Of a stretch of DNA of 64,000 nt, positions 50,501 to 60,740 are shown piece by piece; the stretch's first letter is position 1, and each line of letters begins with the position of its first letter. This DNA is from Phoronis australis (lineage: Eukaryota > Phoronida > Phoronidae): assembly GCA_002633005.1 (NCBI GenBank), contig NMRA01000260.1, positions 499,292 through 563,291 of the forward strand. Direction: 5' to 3'. The notes under the pieces are model-generated. The model saw nothing but the letters and a program-made list of their open reading frames with translations, did not search any database and was not told the DNA's origin. A program made the translations under genes and the position numbers.

Positions 50501-51337
50501 TGTAAAAAGTCTCTTACGTTGAATGTTGAAGGTCTGAACAATGTGTTTGTGCAGGCGAATAGGCTAACGCCATATTGTCCTTAATTGGGAGTAGTTGTTA
50601 GGGGTATGACGCAATCGCTTTTTATATTATATAGGCCTATCTGTAGGCGTTCTTGAACTTCCAAGAGTGCGGCACGAATGTGCGTGTCTTGTTTTCCGAA
50701 TGTTATTTAAGTAAAACGAATGCTAAGTCTGTAGTGAGAAATAAATGTTCCGCCCCAAACCATGACCTAAAATACTGCAGTGGGGTTTCACATCATATAA
50801 TTCTCGTGATTTTGCAGAACATTGAGTCCCGTTTAATTGAAGGTCCAATGTCCAGTCGATGCAGAAATACGGATGATCATTGGGTTTTCTGACATATATT
50901 TCTTCCAGTTTTGCTAATACCCTCGAACTGAAGTTGCTAGCAATAGAATTTCGTTACTGTATCAGTCGCTTTACATGTTCATTCAGACCCACGACCTTTA
51001 ATAAAATGGACCTCTGTTTAATTCCTTTTCTCAGAAAAACGGCAAAAGTGTCCAACTAAATGAATTCCCTACCAAGGAACAAGACCAGGAAGTAGACGAA
51101 GCTAACAGGAATGAAGAGAAACCAGGAATCTCGGACAATCCTGCATTGTGCGTCATTGGCGACCGATTGAAGCGCATTGAGGATGCAATGTTGTCGCGAC
51201 AGCTAGCGGAGGACGAGCAAAGTGCTTTGGACGGCGATTGGCGTAAACTTGCTATGGTGCTGGACCGACTGTTTTTGATTGTGTATGTGGTAATTTGCGT
51301 GATCGCTGCCTTGGCGCTTTTGTTAAAACGACCTTAA
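29543..51337 (+). CDS. Gene B: nicotinic acetylcholine receptor-like subunit, non-alpha type
   Basis: Ten coding exons join in frame to 467 codons plus TAA: 29543-29591, 32283-32425, 36691-36735, 37464-37573, 39442-39583, 43494-43587, 46412-46548, 47075-47243, 48681-48892 and 51035-51337. Exon order, lengths and phases match gene A, so the pair arose by duplication with inversion. The product has a signal peptide, loop D Trp76, Phe114 in place of the loop A Tyr, Cys-loop C151-C165, loop B Trp172, M1-M4 and a GEK cation-selectivity motif. Loop C reads YNHTNEKF without vicinal cysteines. M2 9' is Val, as in gene A. Likely role: a non-alpha subunit of a pentameric cation channel in the plasma membrane, possibly co-expressed with gene A from the shared intergenic region. 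Intron 5 carries a LINE remnant and intron 6 a tandem array. Whether it binds acetylcholine is unknown. Confidence 0.93.
29867..32282. other. rest of gene B intron 1
   Basis: 2.4 kb beyond the contig overlap with no exon or element recognised. Short open stretches (30072-30445, 30497-31053) have no family resemblance. Confidence 0.5.
32283..32425 (+). CDS. Gene B exon 2 (N-terminal helix)
   Basis: 143 nt encoding ALSVNTLDKELTKKILEGY and ending LRELSEL before GTACGA. It differs from gene A exon 2 at only a few residues near its end. Confidence 0.93.
33444..33593. mobile_element. 150-bp inverted-repeat element in gene B intron 2
   Basis: It is bounded by TGCATGGGCGGCG and its perfect reverse complement CGCCGCCCATGCA. 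Inside, CCACTTTTTTCAGTGC occurs twice (about 33487 and 33563), so the element also has a tandem structure. No coding capacity. Confidence 0.65.
34680..34960. repeat. dispersed repeat shared with 17190-17420
   Basis: Both stretches share TCTAGCAAA, AAACTTCAAAT or AAATTCAAAT, an ATATATAC run, AAAAAAGATTTA and GCCACCT or ACCACCT in the same order on the plus strand. They lie in intron 2 of both genes but in opposite orientation to transcription, so this is a dispersed repeat rather than ancestral intron homology. Confidence 0.45.
35697..36340. mobile_element. large foldback element in gene B intron 2
   Basis: Two arms of about 300 bp, meeting near 36045, are reverse complements with moderate divergence. 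The outer ends are CAATCGCCGCAC and GTGCGGCGATT; inner landmarks are GGTTCTTTAGAGATTATACT on the left and AGTGTAATCTTTAAAGAACC on the right. A 14-bp word, TTTTCAAACTTAAT, occurs on both sides (35653-35666 and 36335-36348). It fits a foldback or long-TIR miniature transposon without an open frame. Confidence 0.75.
36691..36735 (+). CDS. Gene B exon 3 (loop D)
   Basis: 45 nt, VQNVQMLTVKAWIRL, between acceptor TTTCAG and donor GTGAGT. The equivalent of gene A exon 3. Confidence 0.9.
36750..37062. mobile_element. small inverted-repeat element (MITE-like) in gene B intron 3
   Basis: It starts 15 bp after the exon 3 donor and ends TTGGATTCGCCCCTG, which pairs imperfectly with TAGTGGCGGATTTAGAGGG. 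Internal order matches the element at 15421-15728. It makes up over 40% of this 728-bp intron. Confidence 0.7.
37464..37573 (+). CDS. Gene B exon 4 (loop A)
   Basis: 110 nt, from YWYDASLTWNVSDY to IWLPDIVLFNR. Loop A Tyr is replaced by Phe114. Sequon N-V-S is retained. Confidence 0.93.
39442..39583 (+). CDS. Gene B exon 5 (first Cys-loop cysteine)
   Basis: 142 nt ending FCPLDVTYFPFDKQ before donor GTAAAA. The strand before it reads VFWRFPTTLTS. Confidence 0.93.
41364..43053 (+). pseudogene. degenerate non-LTR retrotransposon (reverse transcriptase and RNase H) in gene B intron 5
   Basis: Successive fragments in shifting frames read as one decayed polyprotein: LVVIVDLTKAFDKVWKEG (reverse transcriptase), REGVPQGSIIAPTLF, TYLGVEQDKRLTLSPHI and KKLGGTSWSAKM (C-terminal RT), then VLQWIPSHCRISGNEEADRL at about 42550-42610 (RNase H) and HRLKISHTDECPCGTYPQTP at 42787-42846 (terminal C-rich motif). 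Order and motifs fit LINEs of the Jockey or I group that carry an RNase H domain. Endonuclease and ORF1 are missing and many stops interrupt it, so it is dead and 5'-truncated. It lies in the same orientation as gene B. Confidence 0.85.
43494..43587 (+). CDS. Gene B exon 6 (second Cys-loop cysteine, loop B)
   Basis: 94 nt, VCHMKFGSWVFNLEQLDL onward, with acceptor AACAG and donor GTAGGT. Confidence 0.92.
43930..45480. repeat. degenerate tandem array in gene B intron 6
   Basis: About ten units of roughly 110-155 bp recur. Each has a CACC(T)AGTGGCAGTTTT-like start, then ACGTTTGCCTC, then TTTGGAGGAT and TTGTGAAATTT, then ATGTTTCTAT. Unit starts lie near 44130, 44240, 44375, 44495, 44622, 44767, 44920, 45062, 45218 and 45448. 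Similarity between units is low, so the array is old. A C run with an N at 45295 interrupts it. Confidence 0.65.
45295..45295. other. assembly ambiguity (N) at a poly-C run
   Basis: A single N directly precedes a run of about 14 C. It could be a small gap or a base left uncalled in the homopolymer. Confidence 0.6.
46412..46548 (+). CDS. Gene B exon 7 (loop C, start of M1)
   Basis: 137 nt, ENNEWVLKKF to RRSLYVCFNL. Loop C is YNHTNEKFPD. An extra Cys lies at the start of M1 where gene A has Ser. Confidence 0.92.
47075..47243 (+). CDS. Gene B exon 8 (M1-M2 pore)
   Basis: 169 nt, ILPSCLIAAIGMLAYILPS then GEKIGLCVTMLVALSF. The M2 helix is identical to that of gene A through position 20'. Confidence 0.94.
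48681..48892 (+). CDS. Gene B exon 9 (M3 and start of cytoplasmic loop)
   Basis: 212 nt, one codon longer than in gene A. M3 spans FFAVIVIMFSLTTLLSAFII, followed by HVHFRGG. Acceptor CTTTACAG; donor GTAAGT. Confidence 0.92.
49434..49745. mobile_element. diverged small inverted-repeat element in gene B intron 9
   Basis: It begins GGCGGATTTAGAGGGAGGCC, contains CAGGCTGGGTACGCGCATG and ends near ATCTGCCATTG. Start and end pair only partly. It belongs to the family at 15421 and 36750, with a different middle. Confidence 0.55.
51035..51337 (+). CDS. Gene B exon 10 (amphipathic helix, M4, stop)
   Basis: 303 nt including TAA. The linker is shorter than in gene A and unrelated to it except at its ends. 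The helix (DRLKRIEDAML, AEDEQSALDGDW) and M4 ending KRP are conserved. Confidence 0.92.
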   Translation, partial: KNGKSVQLNEFPTKEQDQEVDEANRNEEKPGISDNPALCVIGDRLKRIEDAMLSRQLAEDEQSALDGDWRKLAMVLDRLFLIVYVVICVIAALALLLKRP

Positions 51338-51752
51338 ATTCAAGAATGTAGATGGCTTTTCTCAAAACCCTGGTTTTAAAGAAGTTGTAGTGTTAAGGTT
51401 ATGCAAATTCATTTATGGATGTCTCAGAAATGTGTGTTTCATGCACAATTCTGCAAACTTTTTTAGGGATTGTTTTAAAATATCGCAATTTTGCGTGTCA
51501 AAACATGACTTTTGTAACTTCTAGGAAGAAACTAAAAGTTGGATAAAGGAAAGAGAAATGATATTTTAAAAAAGTGTAAGATTTTTTTCTTTGATTTTAT
51601 CTGAAAAATGAAACTCAAATGAAATTTTGCTATGATTATGCCTTCTTTTTTGCTAAATTTTACTAAAAGATAGGGCAAGGTCATCCAGTTAGTGACAGGT
51701 TTGTATTAAGTCAAAGATTAAGTACTGCCGTCTTTCTGCTTTCAGAAAAAAA

Positions 51753-51758
51753 AATAAA
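51753..51758 (+). promoter_or_regulatory. candidate polyadenylation signal of gene B
   Basis: AATAAA about 415 nt after the stop codon, within an A-rich run. Only a candidate. Confidence 0.3.
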
Positions 51759-51759
51759 C

Positions 51760-54700
51760 TTTACGTTACTAAAATCTGTAGTACTGTGGGATAGTTGACG
51801 AAACGCATAGTCTTGTTTATGAGGTTCTACGTGACCATAACTTTGCCGGGAGCGACCCCTGGTAGTAAGTAATGTAATACAAGTGTTGCAAGTTATATTC
51901 AACGCGACGTTTGTGTGCATTTTGTACGCCTCGTATCATGTTTCACTGATGAACAGCGGTGGGACCGAGGACCAGTTTGATGCCCGTTATTCGTCAAAGA
52001 AAACTGGTTATCAAAACGCGGCACGTTTTATCCCCCGTCATCCATTTCCTTACACTTTGCATACAGTCTGTAGACTACAGAACGTTCTTTTAATTGAAAT
52101 TTTCTCCACTGTATCATAAACGGCTTCATCACTGTTTTTTTAATTTTCTATTTGAAACGGAGTTGTGCCTTGTTAAAGCTATAAACAGTCTCACGTGCAC
52201 TGGTATACATTTACTTCCTTCTTAGTGTAAAACACTACTGAAGTATTCACAAATTAAACCAAAACAGACCCAACCTACGTACAAGCGAGACAGTTATGAA
52301 GTTGCTTGAATCAAAAACAGTAGTTGAATTGCTATCTCTGCAGTTGGGTGTGTATTGATGTAAACTTTTCTTTTCGATTTGTTTTACCAATGTGTATTGC
52401 CATTGCGTGGCTCTAGTTATAGTGTACTGAGGCGTGGTAAAATGTGATAGCTTAACCTCGCTTAAATCGTCATTGCTTGCATACCGGTAGTCGTCACCTT
52501 ACCCTCGATCTTGTGCTCATAACCAGAAATGCGCATGATCCGCCGCGTTTATGAGTCTCGAAGGCGAAGATTTAAGCGAGGTGCCTGTAGCGTGTACTAG
52601 ATTAGTTACTTGTCTTGAATTTTTTATATGTTTGTTTTTATCCATACTGCAGGCTGCATTTTTGATCCCATGAACAAGAAATTTACGCGCATGTGTCTTT
52701 GATTTGCTTTGTGATATTGTTGTGTTGAAATCGGACGCAAGATGGTGGTGTGGTCGCCATTTTCAGTCTGGTTTGTGGAGTCATAGCTCCATTCTTTTAG
52801 TGGGAAGTTTTCTTAAATCTAGTTTGTGTGTTAGTGTGCTACGTCTTGCCGTGCTTGATTTATTCAGTTTGTTCCGGTGACTGATCTCTGTCTACGTTTT
52901 GAGTCGTATCTCTGGTGTCCCTGGAGGGATATTTTTGAAATTCGTTAAGTGGGTCGATCATCTCAAATGCTGTCATCTGTTTCTCGCTTCCACTTACCTT
53001 TCTCGAGATTTTCTGTTCAGATGACTTCTTTTATTCAGTAGTCCTCTCTTCACTTTTATAGTTCTGTCGTACTCGACCGCATTTCTCGTCCTATTGATGT
53101 AATATTCACTGGCAACGTGTGCCTTGCCAGTAGCTCGACATTAATTGTTTTTGTTTGAAATCGGACGCTGGAGAGCGCTCTGGTGGCCACTTTTTGCTTT
53201 GCGGAACCACACACGTACATGTAGCTGCCCTGTCCTTGGAGGACTCACGACAGAGGTCGCATTTTTCGTCTGATCGAAAGGAAACTTATGCAAACTGCTT
53301 ATCTCACGAAAAGCGCGTTGCTTATCGTTTTGGGGCGAACTCGGATATGAGATGGCGATCTGAAAGCTTTCTTGAAGTAATTGCTTATAGAGCCCTAACA
53401 ATCGTTTGGGGGATTCTTTTGTAATTAGAAGTGTTGATATATCTTTTCAATACCAATCTGTACCTAACTGCCATCAGTTTCTCGCTACGACGTTCTGTTT
53501 TCAAGTTATGCGAGAGTTTCTAATTTGGTGACTATATTTTATTGCCAAAATTCTGCAGTGCACGTTTGTTGGCTTAACGCTAGTGTCACGTGTGTGAGGG
53601 TGCCGGTCGTTGCTGTTCTCAATTTCGTCGTCGACCTCACTTCTAACTTTTTTCATCCGACTTCGCCAACTGTTGCTCCTCACAGCGCTTTCATTTCAAA
53701 CCTTGCTAGTTAAGAATGGTATTGCATATTGCGACGCACCAGGGCAGTATATTGAAATAAATTACCCTTACGTGTATCTCTGTGTTGAATTTTGTAGATT
53801 AAGAGTGTGGTTGCAGCAAGCAACATTACAATCCATAGAAACTGAAGACACCTTTTCACTGAGTAATAAACGTTTGTGCCAGTTAAACCATCTTGTTGCT
53901 ACCTCTTTTACATGTACAGTTGTACGTGTGAATAATTATTTACATGGAAAAATATAATACATAGTGCCATTCACAAAACACACGTGTTGGAGATTTCTGC
54001 AAATACAACTGTATCTGTACTGCAAACTGAACTCATGGATCGACATGTCGCTTTGGTAACCTCAAAAGCGTGGAACTTTTTACAGTTTGTGTTTTTTAAA
54101 CATCCACCCGTTGCCTACAGATGAAGAAGTGCGCTCTTTTTATCATGGGTTGCTTTCATTGTTATTCTGAAGTACGACATCTCAAAATCCTTTGCAACGT
54201 GACATACATGTATGAGTCTATCGGTAAAAAAGGCAGTGTTATTGAAGTTTGTGAAAATCATGCCTTTCCACTTTCCCTGTAACCTCAGAGCCGAATCAGA
54301 AAATGAATAAAATCAGAAGGCAAACAAACTACTATTGTTATGCACTATTGACGAAAGCGTTTTTTTTTCTTGGTCGGGTCACAAAAGTTACATATTTTAC
54401 AATTTTGCGAACGCTTTACAATGTGTCTTTATTTGCAAGAGCTCACTTCTCTCAACGAAAACTGCCTCGTCGTTACAGTAGTCTTGAACTCCACATGTGG
54501 GCATAAAAGCATTGTTTCACCGCTGTATGTAGCACAACCCTCACTCATAGTCTTTTGTGATCTCGGACTGTACTACTTGCTGCCATTACCTGTTCTTGTA
54601 TATGTAGTTGTCAAGGCAACTATTTCTTATATTAAAAGTATACCAAACCCGGTTTTAGCCTATTAACAGATACACGTATGAACAATGACGTTCCCATTTA

Positions 54701-55190
54701 GCTCCCTGAAGCAAAATATTGCACTGTAACACTCGACAAGCCTCAAATGTTCCGAGCACAATTTCAAACTTCTTAACTGGCTGGTCGACGCTTTAGGGAA
54801 TTACCTGACCATCGTTGAGAAAGACCACCAACCAAGAATCACCGTGACCGTATTGGCAATATCCTATATGCGACACAGAGAGCAGGAGTTTTTGATCGAG
54901 TCCTACTTTTATTAATCAGATTTTTAATGCGAGATGTATTTATTGAAGAACACACAGAGCATACAAGAAAATAATGACAAACCCAGAAATCTCAAAGCAA
55001 TATACACCTGTACAGTACCTGGTTTGTAGACAAATCATAGATGAAAGTAGAATGCATAGAACTATATACTTGTAAGTAGTATCTAATATAAGTACATTTA
55101 TACAAATATTTAGAGATGCTATTACGAACATATTAAAAAGAAAAACATATACAGATATGGAAATCAGAGGCAACAAGATTCACAAGCGAT
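51760..55190. other. intergenic region right of gene B
   Basis: No gene is recognised. It contains a short inverted repeat (52455-52582) and two segments starting with GAAATCGGACGC (about 52730 and 53157) that may be diverged tandem units of about 425 bp. Confidence 0.45.
52455..52582. repeat. 128-bp inverted repeat
   Basis: ACCTCGCTTAAATC (52455-52468) and its perfect reverse complement GATTTAAGCGAGGT (52569-52582) bound a noncoding segment. Possibly a miniature element. Confidence 0.5.
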
Positions 55191-55192
55191 AC

Positions 55193-56460
55193 TTAATATG
55201 CTAACATTGCTGAAGAGGAATTCATTGAGAAAAAGGTTGACGTTTGGACACAAAAGAGTGAATTTCTCGGATATTTGATGGGGGGACAATTGAAGAAAAC
55301 ATGACGATAAGATTGATGGTTACCACATTTACAGCTTGGAGAGACATTGCTAAAGTTGTATCTAAACTGTAGGACTTCTGAATGCTTGAATGAACAACGG
55401 AGGATTGCAAACGGGGCGAAGGACCTCAAACTAGTACATGTACGATGGCTTTTCTAGTATATAGATCAAATAATTTTTGACAGAGGCATTGTTGACATTG
55501 TTAAGTACTTTTAAAGTAAATGAAGTCATGTGAAGTTTACGTCGAGTAGACAGTTTGGGCCACTTGAGACTATTCAAAACCCTAACACTACTGGGTCCCC
55601 CTAAGCTCCAGTTACGAGTAAAACAGCTTGGTACTGTAATTTCTCCAAATGCTTGAGTGCATCATTGTTGGTAGTGTGATATATAATAACACAATAAGCG
55701 ACGTGAGGAAGTGTAAAGGATTTAAACAGTACTTCTAAATGTGTAGAGTTCTTAGAATGAGAGACAAGATTAAGTGGATTAATTAGTTTCTGAGTATCTG
55801 TAAGGGCTCCCCAACGTGAGGTGTTAACAAGCGTTTTTCATCTAACAGTCTGCTAAGATGTCTGTGCGATTTTTTCTAGGAATGATTTCATCGTTAAGTT
55901 TAAGGCCATAGGAACTGTCCACAAGGAAAAGAGAATTATTAGATTGGGAAAAGGTGAGGTCAACGCTTTTTCTGGTTCAAACTTCACTCTCCATTTTTGT
56001 GACTAATAGGTGAGCTTATTCAAGTCGTGTTGTAGCTCCAAAAAACTCTCAGCGCTGCCCCCTACGAAGGGGTAAAAAGTGCCGTGTCATCTGCATAAAG
56101 GTATTTTCTACATGACAGGTTATCAGGAAGGTGATTAATACAAACCAAGAAAACTGAGAAGAGGTACTAATACGTTACCCTGCGGTACACCTGTGTTTAT
56201 AAACCTAGGAGGGGATGGTGTTGAAAGAACACCGTCTACACAAACACTGCATGTACGATCATAGAGATGTGAGGTGATCATATTTAAGATCCTCAGGCAT
56301 AAGAAACAAATCTAACTTCAAAGTAGAAACCATCATTTATTGCATGACAGTTAGTTGTCAAGTCGACAAGAAGTTATAACTCGCATGCAAGTCCAATACC
56401 AGGCCAGGCAATTTCCGTTTACACATCTACGGGTTGATCCACTCCTTCAACTCAGTGTTG
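55193..56460 (-). pseudogene. degenerate LINE reverse transcriptase
   Basis: On the minus strand, fragments in order from high to low coordinate read DRTCSVCVDGVLSTP, TGVPQGNVLVPLL, the RT active site YADDTALFTP (about 56070-56097), LQHDLNKLTY and KWRVKFEPEKALT. A terminal motif CKCGNHQSYRHVFFNCPP follows at about 55275-55330. This is the fingers-palm-thumb order of non-LTR reverse transcriptases and their C-terminal Cys-His motif. Stops and frameshifts show it is dead. It differs in motif detail from the LINE in gene B intron 5 and lacks a visible RNase H domain. Confidence 0.82.
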
Positions 56461-59400
56461 GTTAATTTCAAATCCAATAATTTGCAAAAAAACATAACAG
56501 GGAGATGATATACAGAAATGCCTATCTACACTTAAAAATTACTGGGGCTACATATGGGTGTCTTACCTCTTATTATCATAACAACATTATCGCCCTCTAA
56601 GAAGATTCAAAACTAATAATCAATCTACACAATAGAGGGCGCCACATGTCAACAGAAAACTATTAAGAAATAATATCAAAGACCAGATAACTAATACTAA
56701 TCAATTTCTCAACGAAACTAGAAAGAAGATGGCAGTAATGATTCCGTAATCCATACTGGTGTTATGGAAACAGTAGTCAGACACGTCAGTAACCTGAACC
56801 TGCATAGCATGATACTATGTATCTCATTCAATGCCTGCGAGAATAGTTCATTTGATCTGTTACCATACAGGGAGAAACATTGCCGAACCAGAGAAACTCG
56901 TTCTATTCGAGGCACCCAATGGATAGCCGTATTTAACAATAAGTATTCCAATGCTTATTGACATTTCAAAAGTGGTTAAATGAATAAGGTGGTCTGGCAA
57001 ATATGGGACTCATTTTGAAACAACGAAATGATATCAGAAGTTCTCTTACAGATAAATAAATAGCAAGTTCTAAATTTAGTCTTAGAACATTTTCACCGAA
57101 GGGAACAGCATTGGCTTCAGCCAACACTGCTTGCCCGAGGTTCAGATGATCAGATATGACAGAGGAATTGGTCCTCATACGTTTTATCATATGGCCACTC
57201 TAATTTTTGTCTCGTGTTCTTACATGCGCTGATGTATTGACCTTTCTTATTATTACCTCACGAATATTACGAGGAGATCCAAAGCGAGACTAACGCTGTT
57301 CAACTACTTCCTGTTCACAGGTCATGGAACTTCCTCTTCGCTGGCTGACTGTGACCTTACATTGTTCCAAACATAACATTTAGCTTGTTGGAATATTATT
57401 GTAAGAAGTCTTCTCAATCATCTGGCCAAAGAACTCCTGTGAAGTTGCACAATAATATTATTTAACACCTGAAGCACAAGGTGGTTCATTTTTTCTTCAG
57501 TTTCTATCTCGTGCCTGATTACCTGCAAACAGTCATCAGAGAGTTAGGGCAGACATATTTGATAGTGATATTGTCGCTGGCCCTGACCAAAGTCATTCTT
57601 TTCGAAAACTAACATGGCCAACAGGGGGTGTTATCACTGCTATGAGCCAAATGTACGTACACTGTAAATTCTAATGTCTTGATAAAAATAATTTGACTGA
57701 GTAATAATGCACTGGATAAGTCTTGTCATTTATTGAAAACCATCGGTATGATATCATTCATTCACAACAGGGGCCTCTGGAGTTTGCTTAAAACAACTGT
57801 CCACAACTGATTTACTGAGCCAGTCATATTCCAGGAAATTGGAGTGTGTAGACAAGTGATTTCCTTGATGTGCCTAATGACTCTCCACATGTATTCTCAA
57901 ATTGGCTATTTGTTAGGTTTTTCTTGTTTCCTCAGAAATGGAGGGATGTTCAGTTTTGAACCCTTATCACTGAGTATCTTATTAATTAAAATCCTTTCAT
58001 CAGCCATCACACTGCCCCCTTGTTCTTTTGCAGTCAACCCCGGTTTGGTAATAGCTAAATCTGATATTGAGCCAATGACGATACAAATTTAATGGAGCCA
58101 AGCGGTGCTATACCGACTAGGGCATTAAGGCCGTGAATAACATTTTAAGTTTGTCAGCAGTGAGCTTGGCCGTAGATTTGCCCAGGTCAATATTTTACTT
58201 TCTGTTGCTACTGAGCAATTGACACGTTCTGACAAGTTTTTCTCCAGCAATCCTACCTCTAAGGCTACACAAAAACGAAAACAGTTCGTCAAGTTCTAAG
58301 TGTGCACCCAGGTCTGTCAACTCTGCTAATAACTTCCAATTACAACAATTGGTTACATACTATTCACATAATTGTATACAAGCGTGTACTAAGACTTCTG
58401 ATTTTCTAGATCCCAAATGGCGAAATTTGTGCGGCCTTCTAGTTAATGAAAATTGTTATTCCATGGCCAGTTTGGACAATGTTGCTGTATATCGGAAAAC
58501 ATTGTACTGGGTTTTAGCCGATCTTCTGGGGCCAGTTGCTAAAGGCAGAATTTCAAACACTTAGCAGCACACAAGAAAGGGGAAGAGCCATAGACAATGA
58601 TAACGCAACACAGGCTTCGGTCGCCATCAGAACGACACTTGTTTGGCAATTGACCGTGATGAAGTGCATCTTGTCAAAGATTTTATAGTTTGATCTTGTT
58701 TAGTACTTAACGGCATAGCCGGTGTCAAATACTGATTGATATGTAGGGACTGAACCTTGACCTACGACCACATCATATGATTGCACTATCTAGCGTCCCA
58801 CTGGCTGCAACAGGTGGAAAGTGCCGGTGTCGCGTGAAATTTCAGAACAAAGATGTCGTTTAACAAAAATTATGGCTACAATAAAATGGCCACTAAACGT
58901 GAACGCATGTCCCGCAAAGAATTTTGTTATCTTTGATGTACAAGAAAGATTAGGGTTTGTGAACAATCGCGCTCTGTGTAAATAAACGCCGAGTAGACTT
59001 TGACAGGACTTTCATCGATATATTGATAACGATAACGAGGACGATTGGAATTGAAAGCACAATTTTGGAGAAAGCTTTCACTTCTTCCTGTCCTGTTTAC
59101 AAATTGTAAAATTTCTTATTTCTTAATATGAATTTACATTTCTCCCACCGGAAATTGTTCTCGTAGTTATAAAGGAAACGCATGCGTAAGCAGATGCTTC
59201 GTGAATCTCGTGTTGGTGAAATTGAAAATGTATTTTGTTTACTGATTATATCCTGTGCAGACTTACATGCGGCGTAATGTTTTGGCGTAAAACATACAAG
59301 ACGATACAGTATTTTCTCCAGTTGCAGATAGTTTCTGCACTGACATATCACACTGTCTGTAGAAACGGTTTGTGCGCCGGACGTTTGCGGTAATTTAGTT

Positions 59401-60037
59401 TAATTTCATTCAATTTTTATTTTACATTACACCCCGTTTGCTTATGAACTTCTTCAAAGACAATAATATTGAAAATACACAAACCGTCGCGACTATGGCC
59501 CAGAAAAGTATTGAAAAACACGCAAGCAGTGCGGGAAATTAGTCGAGTCCCTATCTGGACTGGATCGTGCAACAGGGCACAGACTTGTTTAGCAGCGAGG
59601 GAGTGTGGATTTGTTGACAGAATGTGGTTAGACAGTAACTTTCTTGTGTTGTTTTGTACACCTCAAATATATTAGACATTGGGCGACAAATTACCATTCC
59701 GCGGTCATGACGTGTAATGACCCGTCATGACACTACTACCACTAATACTACTTTTCAATATTCTAGCTGCCGTAAATATGAATTCCGCTCGCGCTCAGCC
59801 GTCATGGCAAGGAATTCCGGATCATTTTGTCTGATTATATTTGGCGTGTAATTTACACCAAATAAAATGGAAATTGAAAATGAACGAGTAACCAAAAATC
59901 TCTTTAACTTCGTGATTTCTTCTAACTTCATAATTACCTATACCATTCTTGTATTGTTGAGGAAAAGGAAGATTATTTTACAAGGTAAGCAACCTAAACA
60001 TGTCAGCTAAAATGTGCGTTTGATCTAAGAGACGCAC

Positions 60038-60086
60038 CTGTAACGACAAGGCAACATAGCCACAACGACAAGTTTATTCGAGACAT
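60038..60086 (-). pseudogene. orphan nAChR-like first exon (third copy)
   Basis: ATG plus MSRINLSLWLCCLVVT and one base of a split codon, followed by an intact donor GTGCGT. Open frame and splice site are kept. No matching exon 2 (ALSVNTLDKEL) or any later receptor exon is visible on the minus strand between 51340 and 60037. It is either a partial duplication or the start of a transcript using unrelated exons. Confidence 0.6.
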
Positions 60087-60264
60087 GTTCCTGTCGCCCG
60101 TTGAACTCTTTGATTCCTTAATTCAAAGTTGATCTGGTTTTTATGCGCTGGCAAAATAGCCAATGGCTTCTACGACTTCATTAAACTTGTATCAGATTCG
60201 GTTAAAGAATTATGTAAAAAATATCGGCTGCTGTTTTGACCACATTAATCCGTAGATTCAATGC

Positions 60265-60281
60265 CGCCAAATCATTTGGCG
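60265..60281. promoter_or_regulatory. 17-bp palindrome, third (older) copy
   Basis: Unchanged although flanking sequence has diverged clearly. It lies 179 bp upstream of the orphan exon 1 start codon. Confidence 0.55.
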
Positions 60282-60489
60282 TCATTGAATCTTGCCATCA
60301 ATTCCAGAAATTTAAAACAATTTCATATAAACCGAAGAGCGAGATAAAGTTTTTCTGTGGGACATGTCAGTCGGCTAGAACACTAGTAATAACAATCACG
60401 GGTTTCTGCACAACCTGCGTTTCAGTTTATTTGCCGAAGTTGCAGTCGCAGTCGCGCTTGTAGTGAACGACTTCATACACAGACAATAC

Positions 60490-60740
60490 AAAAGAATCGC
60501 CAAAATCGCCGAACTGCAACCGAAGTTACGCAATCTATTCTTTCCGAATACACTTACTTTGAGTTTGACTCACTGCGTTCACACGTGGTCTGAAATACAT
60601 GTAAGCCTGGGTGGTAGATAATTGGCCTACTTGCTGTCGTTACAGACAAAAGAGTGTGCTTGGCAGTTAACTAAGAAGCTGGATAGTATCACACGCTCAG
60701 AACCCCCTACGTCTGGTAAAGACCCTGAACGGGAAAGCGC
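60490..60740. repeat. inverted copy of intergenic segment 23585-23830
   Basis: The reverse complement of this stretch matches the gene A/B intergenic region, including ACGTAGG(A/G)GGTTCTGAGCG, TTAACTGCCAAGCACAC, TCAGACCACGTGTGAAC and TGTATTCGGAAAGAATAGAT. In the duplicate it directly follows the palindrome region in inverted orientation, and the intervening 1.4 kb is absent. Confidence 0.75.

Larger units (their letters stand above)
57110..60480. repeat. older duplicate of the gene A 5' region
   Basis: Similar in order to 19545-22200, with about 1.15 kb of extra sequence at about 57245-58390 that has no counterpart there. It carries an exon 1 copy at 60038-60086 and the palindrome at 60265. 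Divergence is much greater than between the two copies around the N. Confidence 0.75.

Noticed and set aside
53141-53424. Overlapping frames of 86-89 codons on both strands near 53.2 kb
   Set aside because: Mirror-image frames in a possible tandem repeat, with no motif.
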